Below, piece after piece: positions 36,523-46,800 of a stretch of DNA of 64,000 nucleotides. The position numbers and the translations under genes are program-made. The first letter of the stretch is position 1. Every line of letters starts with the position of its first letter. This DNA is from Paragyromitra xinjiangensis (lineage: Eukaryota; Ascomycota; Pezizomycetes; Pezizales; Discinaceae), in assembly GCA_038503065.1 (NCBI GenBank), contig JBCAMK010000013.1, positions 1,612,001-1,676,000 on the forward strand, given 5' to 3'. Under the pieces are notes generated by a model, which worked only from the letters and a program-made list of their open reading frames with translations, was not told the DNA's origin and made no database searches.

Positions 36523-36895
36523 GAGGTGGCAAGGTACGAGAAAATAGCAAAGGTGTTGGGAGAAGAATATAAGATGTGATGCTGTTATAGTATCTGTTGT
36601 TTGCTGTTTAGTAGTCAACTACCGTGGATACCCACTTGTACCCTATCTTTTTAGTATAAGGACACCTATTGTTGTATTCTAGCTTTACTCTTATTGTGCA
36701 CATTTATCTACTAGTAATGCATTGGTGTTGCATTATGCTAGGCATGCAGGGTTTTTAGCTCTAGTTTATGCAGTCAAGTTGACTAGCAGCAGGTAGTGCT
36801 GGTGCAATTAGGGGACTACAGGATGACTAGGCAGATAAATAGAACATATGTGGAATTTTTTCATCTATATATAAATAATCTATTCCCTAAGACAG

Positions 36896-37017
36896 CTAGT
36901 AAAGCGAAATTATTTTCATACATCTCTTTATTTGTGGGTGCGCAGTTGTGGTTGCTGCGTTGCGCCTCGGTTGCTGCCAAATCGCAGATTAGACTTTGGT
37001 AGCTACGTGCTCCCGTA
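36896..37017 (-). repeat. Right terminal inverted repeat
   Basis: Inverted copy of 34360-34487 ending in GCTACGTGCTCCCGTA. Confidence 0.88.
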
Positions 37018-37023
37018 AAAGTC
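37018..37023. repeat. Target-site duplication (right), AAAGTC
   Basis: Exact copy of the six bases left of the element; see 34354. Confidence 0.75.
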
Positions 37024-37402
37024 CCATCAATTGAGTCTGTTCACCAGACAAAACATGCATCATTAGCACGTCATCGGTTGGACAAAACCCTTCAGATCTA
37101 TACGACTTTCAACTCCAGCCTGCACTCTGAGTCTCCCAAAAAAGCTTCTAAACCCCATTCGCAATTGTGCAAAAGCCACGAGAGGGAAGAAAAAAAGGTC
37201 GTGCATGCAAAAAAACTCGCGGGACCTAAAAAGCTATACGATCAGACTAGCATTGCCGAAGCCGAGTTCTTTATCTTCCACTACGTAAATACCATGTAAA
37301 CCATTTTCTGCCCCACTTGACCAAAGTATTCAAATACCAACACCAACCCCAATTTTTTCTCCAAAGTTGGATCTTGGATCCTAAGATATTTCAGCTCACG
37401 AC
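37024..37402. other. Intergenic; promoter side of the 37.4-kb gene
   Basis: About 380 bp between the transposon and the next start codon. A Lys/Ser-rich frame at 37078-37299 starts at TTG and has no ATG support, so it is not called. Confidence 0.45.
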
Positions 37403-37934
37403 ATGACGAATTTCCTAGTCCCTAATATTTCCCCTGAGCCTTTTAAAACTACAGCTGAGGAGTTAATACCACTCCCCATACTCGACCCCCAAAATTCCTC
37501 CCTTCCAAATCCCGAAGAGACCAAATCCCCCGCCAGCACTTACCCTGGGTACCCGTTTCAAGGGAACATGGCCGATACACCATGTGTATCTTCCAGCATG
37601 GATCGAGACGGCATACCTTACCAGCCAATAGATTGCCACGATCATAGTTCCACAAGGCCCACAGAAAATGGTAACCTCGCGTTTCCACACTCACTGGAAA
37701 TCAAACACCAACTAAACGAATTCTACAGAGAAAAACCACACGATGCTCATCTCCAAACATGACATCGACATCGAATCCCAAATCCCCCACAAGGAAATCA
37801 AAATCAGCTACGAGAAACAAAGCGGCTTCCGCGATTCCGTTATGGACTTAGTAGGCCTATGTTGCTGGCTTGTAATCTTCTACGGGATCTTCGTGGTATG
37901 GTGCTGGGTCGCCGAGCTTAGAGCACAGTGGTAA
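37403..37934 (+). CDS. Small single-pass membrane protein, unknown family
   Basis: Predicted 157 residues in exons 37403-37670 and 37729-37934. The 58-bp intron (GTAACC..CTACAG with a CTAAAC branch site) has matching phase and joins two frames that otherwise end abruptly. The N-terminal ~100 residues are Pro/Ser/Asn-rich and probably disordered. A Lys/Glu-rich amphipathic stretch (HKEIKISYEKQSGFRD) leads to one C-terminal membrane segment (MDLVGLCCWLVIFYGIFVVW) and a short tail. This is the layout of a tail-anchored or type II single-pass protein. No homologue recognised. Confidence 0.5.
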
Positions 37935-39190
37935 AGCCAATCGCGTTTATTTTGGTACTCGTGTTTTCTTGGCGTTTGGGTTTGGATTTTTTTCTTCGGG
38001 GTGGGTACATATTGTGTTTTATTTTCCCGTGAGAAGGGATTAGGCTCGGGGGTGCACAGACGGTGGGATGATGGTAGGCGTTTTGGGTAAGCGAGTGATG
38101 TTGTATGATTTTCCTTTTGTTTATTAACCTCCACTTACTCTCCGATTCCTATGTCTTGAGTGAGGCTCCAAACCTCGGAAACCCACGTTCTAGTAGAGGT
38201 AGCGATAGGGTTTCCAGTTTTCTGGAGGCCACCACAGAAACATACTGTATAACACTTCTTCGAGCTATAATGAAATAATTAGAAAATCTGTTAATATTAT
38301 GTAGTGCTTTGACGCGTGCCCAAAAAAACCGCAGTGTGGGCCGTGAGGCAGCTCAAGCATGTCTGGCTCTAGGAACTTGACCCACTGTGCTCGAGAGGAA
38401 CGGAGGTATGTTCAAGGTGTCCGAAAAACGTTTAAGGAGATGATACTACTAAGGTCATGAGTGTGGAGATGGAACATGGGATTTCCCGCTCTGCGGGGTC
38501 ACCATAGAAAAATTGTGAGATCTGTTTCATCTCCATATGCTTGATCCGAGTACTGATAATCTGACTGGCTCGCGTGTGGGTTCCTGCGACAGGAGTTGGC
38601 GAGTGGTGTGGGAGCGGAGTGGAGGCTGAAGGCCCAACAGTCAAATTGGCCAATTAAGATTGTGAGGGAACATATATGTGGGTCCACTATAGATCAGAAG
38701 TTAAAACAACCTCAAGGTAGGCATCGAAAACCGCCTAAGAACCCCCGACTCGGGGGGAAGGCGACCTCATGACACTCAAACGAAGTGCCCGAAGATACTC
38801 ACCACACTGCATTAATGCCACCGGCTCCGCCAGTCTGACGTGCTGGCGGGGCACTCTGAGCTGCCCCCGCAAAGGCAGCAGCTGTTCACCTTCTGCCTTC
38901 ATGCATTTACCGATGGATTCCACTTCACTAAGTAGCTATTGCGGAGTGGCTCCAACAACAAAATCTGAGTTTGAAAGTATGACCTAGTGGCTTGAAGTAA
39001 TTCAACTGCTTTATTTCTCCCCTCTGTAGTGTCTTATGGATTAGCGAAACCCTGCTTCTTTTATACCTCGTGGTTGACGGGGTGTCTTCAGACTAACGGG
39101 TTTATGAGCATCCCCTCCTAGCGATCTTTTGAACAGCCCAGCTGAGCGGAACCTTAGCGGATTTCTGTGTAGTTAACGGGCTTCAGGAAT

Positions 39191-39320
39191 TTGTAGGTAA
39201 ATAAGAAAGGTAAGAAGGGAGATGGATAGGGAAGGGAATATGGAGGAAGGGAATACATAAGGTAAGGAGGAAGTGAGAGGAAGTGAGGGGAAGGTGAGGA
39301 AGAAGGTGAGAAGCAAGTAA
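39191..39320 (+). repeat. Polypurine tract
   Basis: About 130 bp of mostly A/G on the + strand with almost no C, containing imperfect GGAAGTGAG and GAAGGTGAG units. It could form triplex or other non-B DNA. No coding role seen. Confidence 0.6.
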
Positions 39321-40397
39321 CCGAGCAGATTCCACAGGTACCGTAGCCTAGAACTTCATAGCACTTACTACAATTATGGAGACTTAGTTGAAAGCCTCAG
39401 CACGAATTTTGAACCGGCTCACCTCCGCCGAGGCCTAACCATAAGCTTTAGATCTGTTTGATGGTTGGCTTTGGATGGAATTTCCAGAACGATGCTTTTT
39501 TCATAGGTAGTATCAATATGCAACTATTAAAATAGCCTGCAGAATAATTCACACCCCCATAAAAGGGTCACACGAGGCTATAAAAAGGTCATGGGATCTT
39601 AATGGCGGTGGGAGACATGGATGGAGGCTTCAGGAATTCTATCGCCATGAAGGGCCGCAAAGATACCTATGAAAACCCCAAGATCACTGTATCATAGCGA
39701 GCTCAACCGACTTCTGCATGCAAGGTATCGCCCAGATCTTGGAGATCGGCCTTAGCATCCAACTTCCCGAGTTCACGGCTTTTCGATGCAGCCATCAATT
39801 GTTGTCTGCAAGCTAAAGAAGATGTGTGAGAGGCCTTTTACCAGTGATCCCTGTAACAGAATTGACGCTGTAGAGGGATGAAAGGAATCCGATGTGGCCC
39901 AGGGCCGAGACAAACGAAGGTGGATGAGGGATTAAATTAAACTTAAAATGTGACGATCTCATCTCTAGCGAGGTATGCAATATATGACGCATACCATACC
40001 TACAAGCCTTTCCTGTCCGCCGTTTTTTGATTGGTTTCGTCCTTCAGGATGTCGATCTCATCGGCTGAGTGTAGAATACGCATGTGACTTTCCTACTTTA
40101 CGTATTTCATGGACCGTGCGAACCACCGTACTCACGAGACTAGGCTCCTATGAGACGCGGAATAAAGTCGAGTGATATGTGATGAATGTGTTTTCAAAAG
40201 CCCAAGCGAACCTGCATCACCCCCGTTCTAAGCTTCCGCGAGACCTACTCCACCTGTACTTTTTAAGGTTTCTTCTCGTGTTATCTTCTCGGGTGTGGGT
40301 GGTTTTATTCTAGTTTTTATCTTTTGCGCTACGCTAGCTCTTGGTGCCCGAGCTAGTTTTACCCGTCGTTTCCCCGTCTATATCCAGAGCCCAGAGC

Positions 40398-40407
40398 CTA
40401 CATGTAG
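40398..40407. repeat. Palindrome CTACATGTAG
   Basis: Second exact copy. It shares the extended word CTACATGTAGTCTCC with the copy at 57286. Confidence 0.5.
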
Positions 40408-41030
40408 TCTCCCCTCCCGCAGCTTTCTGTGTTCCGAGAGTGGTGGCTATAGAGACATACGGGCCATCGAGACAAAATCACCCATCTTCCCATGGTATTT
40501 CTTCCATCTGACTCGATAATGGAGGTTTCAAAGTTCGTTAAATCGATAGGGTCCTTCTCGAGGCTCGAGCTCCATGGTATAGTGAGAACCACATATATCC
40601 TTCAGGTTTATCAGCAGGTAGTTGTCGGGCGGGAGCTCTGCCACGTCTATTGGCTATGGGTACCTGCCTGTTTCCCACCGCGGGCCACAGAAGACTCTGC
40701 CAATAACGCGATAGGTCCCTGGGGGATAAATCAAGCTTCGCATGTGAGCAGTCATCTATCTCCAGGATGCAGCCGCCGTTCGTGTCTAGACCTGCTCATA
40801 GATCACAGTGTTCAACCGAAGCAGATGAGAAGAGAAAGGAGCATCGAAATAGCAACCCGAACCGCTGGAAACCTGTTGTTGGGGCTCCAGCATCCATCCC
40901 CCATCTCCTCCCACACGGTTCAGTATTCTTGGTTTTTAATAGATACACTATTTGCTTTTTCCATTTATAAAGATCGCCTTAGAAGGAACGATGGGCAGCT
41001 ACCTCTTCATTTCCATCCCGTTCTCTGCAG

Positions 41031-41477
41031 ATGAATCCTCAAAGAATGCCTGACGACTGGTTCACAGTAGAGTGCGAGCTCGCTCCTAAAACATCTCGAT
41101 CGCAAAAAACCTTTTACTTCATCATTACGGGCACTGAACTCCTTCATCCCCCCTCTCCTACCCCAAAGACAGAAGACGAATCTTGTTCCATCTGTCTGGA
41201 ATCCTACTTCATCAACCAACCAGAAATTCCAGTTAGACTTTCGTGCAAGCATGTGTTTGGCCACAGCTGCATTCAGAGATGGCTGGAGTCCTACGAAACT
41301 TGCCCACTGTGCAGAGCTACGGTGGGGCTGTATTCATTCTCGGGGACCAAAAGCGAATTCGAGGGGTTTTTGGACAAGCATAACCTCACAGCCATGCTGG
41401 CTGAAGGCAGATCTTCAACTGCCCCGGAGTATCTCGCAGCTGCCGATGTTCGATGGATCGAGGGGACTCAGAATTGA
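41031..41477 (+). CDS. RING-finger protein (putative E3 ubiquitin ligase)
   Basis: 148 residues. The RING spans residues ~52-94: C52-x2-C55, C72-x-H74, H78-x-C80, C91-x2-C94, with the usual Trp (RWL) after the sixth ligand. The histidine pair is spaced HVFGHSC, one residue off the common HVFHxxC, so the fifth zinc ligand is either H78 or missing. Family role: recruits an E2 for ubiquitin transfer; substrate unknown. No membrane segment. The ATG lies directly after CTGCAG, so it may be an internal start following an upstream intron. A diverged, broken copy lies at 50.7 kb on the other strand; the two share the tail AA-x-DVRW. Confidence 0.75.
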   Translation: MNPQRMPDDWFTVECELAPKTSRSQKTFYFIITGTELLHPPSPTPKTEDESCSICLESYFINQPEIPVRLSCKHVFGHSCIQRWLESYETCPLCRATVGLYSFSGTKSEFEGFLDKHNLTAMLAEGRSSTAPEYLAAADVRWIEGTQN

Positions 41478-43865
41478 TGCTCAGCACACGTATTTCACCA
41501 CTTCTTCTTGCGTGGATTCCGTACGAGAATATCGAGCTTCTATCTTTGCTTCCCAGCAAATGACTTCACGACCTCTACACCCACCGTCGAATGCTCCCGA
41601 ATACACCCTCCGTTTAAACCATTTCACCCCTACGAGATCGACACTCTACTATATCGTTCGAAAGGGTCTTTTCCAGCTGGTCTGAGTGTATAAACGCAGG
41701 ATGGTAGTGAGTGCGTTCATGGGATGTGAAGCACATATATTTTTATTTAGTTGTGAGGATTTGGAGGGGGGTTCTATATCTCGCAGGGAAGAATATGATT
41801 TTTTCCCTTTCTTTTACAGCAGTGGACAGGGGTAGACTCATTTCAGTATTTTGGAATTCTTGTAGTTAAAGTGCACGAAGCGATTAATGTGTACCTATAT
41901 GATGACCTATAATGCAACTGGGGCCTGAGTGTGATTGGGTGCTTCCTATGAGTTAGGCCCCAGGGGCACTCTATGGGCAGCTTAATGTGGTTTGGTGATT
42001 TTTATACTTTTTTGGGCTCAGATATCGTCAGCTGAGACCTCACAATGTTGCATTTTCTTTTTTTTCCGGAAATTCCCATACAAAATCAATGATTTCAATT
42101 GTTAACATCATAATAAAAACATAGTCAAAAAATGAGCTGTAACCAACCATTTACAAAAGATCTATAGGTGATCATATGGTCACTTACCAAAGGGTTTTGT
42201 CTGGTATATATTAATTTTTATAACCTTTTAAAGATTCAGTACACGTTAATCGCTTCGTCCACCATATCACGATTGAGCGAGCTCTCGAAACGTTGGCACA
42301 TATTCAACTGGCGCAAAAACTTAGTGAACAAGTAAATAGAACCAACCAGATAAAAAGGAAGGGTGTCCCAAAGGAAGTCCTTGGTTTTCTAAGTCTATAC
42401 CCATAGCTATTATCATACTCAAACACTAATTGTTATCCATATGGTGATCGAAAACTGTTGCATCCGCTAGTAAGCTCATTCCTACATGTACTCATAGCAG
42501 TCGCCCTCTGAGTTTCAAGTGGCTACCTTCTAGGTCTGTGCAAAATATTCAATAGGATCTGGAGTGTCAGCCTGTTATATTGAAAACACAAAAATATAAC
42601 CTTTTCTAAGTACTGATTAACACAATTAAGAATCGAGAACGTGGAATGAACAGAACCGAGAGCGTGTGAAACTCCCCATAAGACTCTGAGTGGTAAATGC
42701 GTCACCCACACACTTTTTGTTGCGTGTGATTCGAGCTAATTCACTAACTACTTCCGTCATTGTGTGCGTAGAGGCAGAGTGCGCGAAAGCCAGAGCGCCA
42801 ACCGGAACAGGACATTTTTAGCGACGACCGAGTCTCTGGCGGGGGATTTATTCGTATCTACTGGGGTAAGAATAAGTAGACCGGGGGGAGGGGTCTCAAT
42901 ATGTGTGCCGAAATATTTGCTCGATGATATATTTGTCCTTACCCTGGAGAGTTGGATAGCTACGGATATAGGCGGGTGGAGGTATTGACAGTAGTAATTG
43001 ACCTGATTTTTAGGTTTACACTTGGCCCACCAGGCTCGAGCTCTTTATAGCAGTCTTGCTTTGGCCAAAGAGGTCCGAAATAAACACAACGGCCACTCGC
43101 CCGATTGGCAAGGCGGCATTTGATACTCGTGCTCACTGGTTGAAATCACTAGGAAGCCTATCACTAAGGGTGGCAGTTTTGAGAAGCAAGTGGTTCCATA
43201 TGGTTTATCTTTCATGTATTTCCTTTGCCTTAGCGAGAACTATTGCGTTAATCGTGTAGTCGTGCTCCGTTATAGTGTGCTCTGATATGCTTTCGAAACC
43301 CACAGTTGAACTAATGTAGCGAGCTCTCCCGCCTCAGCAGGTTTGAACGGAATTCGCACTCGATTTCTTGCTCCTTCTTTTGAACGGCTTGAAAGTACTC
43401 ACTATATCACTAGGGACTTTTTTCTACAGGGTTCGAGCTGTATTTGGTCTATTCATGTTTGCATCCTTCATTCTGGCGACGTGGTTATGTTTTAGTTGGT
43501 AGATCTGCGACAGGGGTTTCTACTTTATGCTCTTGCTCACAGATGGTGGCTGCAGCGCTTACAGCAGAGGCTAGCCAGATAAGGTCCAGGATCGATTATA
43601 AGCATTAATCACCTGCACCAGATGTATATCAGGTGCATAAAGGTTTGCCGAAGCTAACTCGCCCAAAAACACATCCTTCAAAAACCATTCCACCCACGTT
43701 TTCTAAAACCATAGCAACATAAAATACAGCAATATTCCTTTTTACATATTCATTACCTTTTATCTAAGTCCTTCCAGTTCAAATCCACAAAACCCGTATC
43801 TGTCTACACCACAAAAACGCCATCGTACATCTTACATACCCCGACCTTAGTACCCAAACATCTCG
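41478..43865. other. Intergenic, no gene recognised
   Basis: About 2.4 kb, AT-rich around 42050-42250. No domain-bearing frame seen. Confidence 0.5.
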
Positions 43866-46800
43866 CTACTCTGACTCAAGCTCATACTCTCCGTCCTCAT
43901 CGCTCTCCATCCCTCCCTGTACATTTCCTTCTTCATCAATCTCTACACCTAGCACAACTAGACTCCCTTCTGTACACAAATCACCCCACGCTCCACCACC
44001 ACTCCCTTCCACCATTACCGCATTGATTTCTGTAAACCACCGTTCTTTCCTCCTTCTATCCCCTCCCTCTTCCGCCCTTCTCGCTGATCTTGTATCCCTT
44101 TTCTTCCCTGGCTTCCCCCCCCCACCTGCGGAGAGAAGGCTACTAGCCTTAATGCGTTCTCGCTCGCGCTTAACATCGTGCCGGACTATGCCTCGAATGT
44201 ATGGAGCCACATCCAACATAAGCAGTGAGAGTGGCCCGTTGACTGATGAATGGCAGACTGCCGGTGTTGACGCAAAGATAGTGGATGCGTAAGAGAGAGG
44301 GCGGAAGGTCTCGCTAAGATACTGCTGCGGTAACGAGCTGTCAAACAGGTAATCAGTATCAGATTAGGTGGTTTATTGGGTGTGATGAATGTACCTGAGT
44401 TCTTGCTTAATCCTCGATCTGTCGGCGATAATCTCGACCAGCTCTTGCTCCCTAAATTCCTGGTACTTCTTTGAACCGCAAATAAACTTTTTTGCCAGCA
44501 GCCTAACCGAAATTGCCATCTCCGTCTCCACCGAATACGTCCTAACCACTGGATCCGTTTGCAATATTGGGTATCCCTGCGGGTCGTCGATCCTAACTTT
44601 ACAACCAAGCGCAGGCTGAGTGGTATCCAAAATTGCCTGTCCCAGCCACCATCAGCAATTGCTAAACCTCTGAACAAAAGGGGGGGAAAGTACCTCATCA
44701 AGATCCCGCATACTTCTACCGGCATAGCAATCTACCGCACTCATAGCCTCAGCATACTCATCACACATCTTCAACGCCATCACCCTATCTATGCCTTCTC
44801 TCCCCGCTGCATCTGCACGCCTCTTCAACTTTCCCATTCCACCATCCTCACCCCCCACATCAACCTTCCACGTCTCCCAGATATTCCGCCACTTCGCGTT
44901 ATCATCCGTTAAGGCTCGATCAATCCAGCCCATCCCGTTGATGTAGGTGTCTTTACTGACCACTTTCAACGTCTCCCCGTTCTCTGCAGTATCAACTCCT
45001 ATTGGCCAACGGATGATCATCCAGTCCAGTCCACCCTTTCGATCACCTACGCCCATACGGCACCAAAACTCAAGCTCAACCAAGGACGCTCTGACATCCC
45101 CATTGTGCGACTTGACTAGGCTTTCGACAGCATCTCGCTGTAGGAGGTGCCCTTCGTTCGCACACATTAATAGCAACTGATCCACAACCAACTCCCTTGG
45201 CGGAGGCGTGAACCTAAGAATAGCATGTAAAGGTAGTGTATCCAATGGTAACAAATTCTCGTCGTTGCATGTGAGTATAATCGGTCGCTTCGACTGTGCC
45301 ATAAGTGTCAACACAGTCGACCAGAACTGTTTATCTTCTTCAAATAGCAAATCGACTTCTTCGAGCAAGATAAGTGATTGTTGCTGTGCTGGGGCAGCCT
45401 TCGGAACAACTTCCTCTTCAACCTGAAGTTTTTGCACTGACTTTGGTTTAAAAAATGATGTAGTTCCACCCTCTGGAGCAGCTGCCTTTGCCTGATGTAC
45501 TAAATGTGTCCTGCTCATCTCCCCTACCTGATCAAGAATATCCTTCCCGCTCCTTCTAGTCCCTGGGGAAACCTCAAAAACAGTGAACCCGACCTCTTTC
45601 GCAACCGCATACACAGCCGCTGTCTTCCCACAGCCATTAGGCCCACTAATAACAACAGCATTCACCAGCCTTCCCGAGTCTTTCAACCCTCCAAAAGGCG
45701 ACTCTGCCCCCTTGTCACCTGCTCTAATAGTTGACTTCTTGCCGCCAGAGGGAGCAGACATCCAATCATTGTCCTCCGGATCTGTGATCTCGTCCATTTC
45801 ATCTCGTTCCTCATCGCTATTGACGATGAAACCAGAGAGCTCATCATCCTTTTTCTTTTTCCGCTTTTTTTTCGCCCCGCTGCCTTTTCCTCCAGCGCCA
45901 CTAGGAGTTGAGCTCCGTGATTTCCGCTTCCCACTCTTCTTATCGGATGAAACACCAACACTCTCAACCTTCAGCGCCATTAACCAGTCTTTCAAGATCT
46001 GTGTCTCCTTTCCAACCTGCAGAACTTCTTGAGATGATTCAGGCGCATACTTAACCTCCCAGGACGACGGCTCACACTCACTTTTATCAAACGGTGTGAG
46101 CTCATCCCTCATCCTGTTGTAAAGCTTCGTCAATGCAGGATGGATTTTCTTTCGAGTTGATCCACTAGACTCATCACTGGAATCCGAATTCGCTGGCACT
46201 CGCGAAGCATTCGAATGTGGTAACCTTGCCGAAACACGCTCCCGCACCATTCCCTGTAGCTCACTACCTGTCGTGACTATTCGTTGGGGTAAACGCACAT
46301 CGCTAGGGACGTCGTAGTACCGTCTCTCATCGTAGTCTGGGGCAAGAATCTCTTGCTTCTGCTGCTGAATTAAAAGTCCCTTTGAGTACTGCAGAAGCAG
46401 GTCCTCATCTGATGAGACTACCACAGCCCTATCTTTCAGTTTCCGTTCGCGTTTGGGAAGATCTTTATCAACCTCTAAAGAGAGCGCGGGAGGCGAAACC
46501 GAGAGCCCTCGGGCGTGGCAGTTGTCTTTTGATGGCCACGGCGCATCGGCTAGCCCAGGTGCCTTTAGCACCCGGTTACTTGTTGGGCTAAGGGCAGACC
46601 CCAGGCTACCTCCACCACCAAACCAGGACCCTGATCCTGATCCCGAACCTGACCCAAAAAGAGAGCTTTTAGGCTGTGTAGATGGTCGAGGGCCAATGGA
46701 AGCGATGTCTTCTGCATCGGACTGGGTTTCAGTCGTGGGCAGGGGAGCAGCATTCGGAACTTTCTTTAGTCCTCCAGGCTGAAAGAAAGGATGTACAGTT

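Larger units (their letters stand above)
34360..37017. mobile_element. 2.66-kb DNA transposon with integrase-type DDE transposase (IS3EU-like)
   Basis: Complete element: ends TACGGG...CCCGTA, terminal inverted repeats of ~128 bp (34360-34487) and ~122 bp (36896-37017) at roughly 90% identity, and 6-bp target duplication AAAGTC on both sides. Inside is one minus-strand gene with a Clr5-like N-terminus and an rve integrase core. The combination of TAY-GGG-type termini, a 6-bp duplication and an integrase-like transposase matches what I recall of the IS3EU superfamily rather than Ginger (4-bp) or Zisupton/KDZ (8-bp); the assignment is inference. It sits between MVP1 and a small membrane-protein gene. 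High terminal-repeat identity suggests a fairly recent insertion, although the coding region is already broken. Confidence 0.88.
37935..41030. other. Intergenic, no gene recognised
   Basis: It holds a C-poor polypurine tract (39191-39320), a CTACATGTAG palindrome (40398) and scattered short open frames without domains. The bases just before the RING start codon read TTCTCTGCAG, an acceptor-like site, so a 5' exon of the RING gene may be hidden here. Confidence 0.45.

Noticed and set aside
34360..37017. Ginger or LTR-retrotransposon assignment for the mobile element
   Set aside because: Ends are inverted, not direct repeats; the duplication is 6 bp, not 4; no gag, protease or reverse transcriptase is present.
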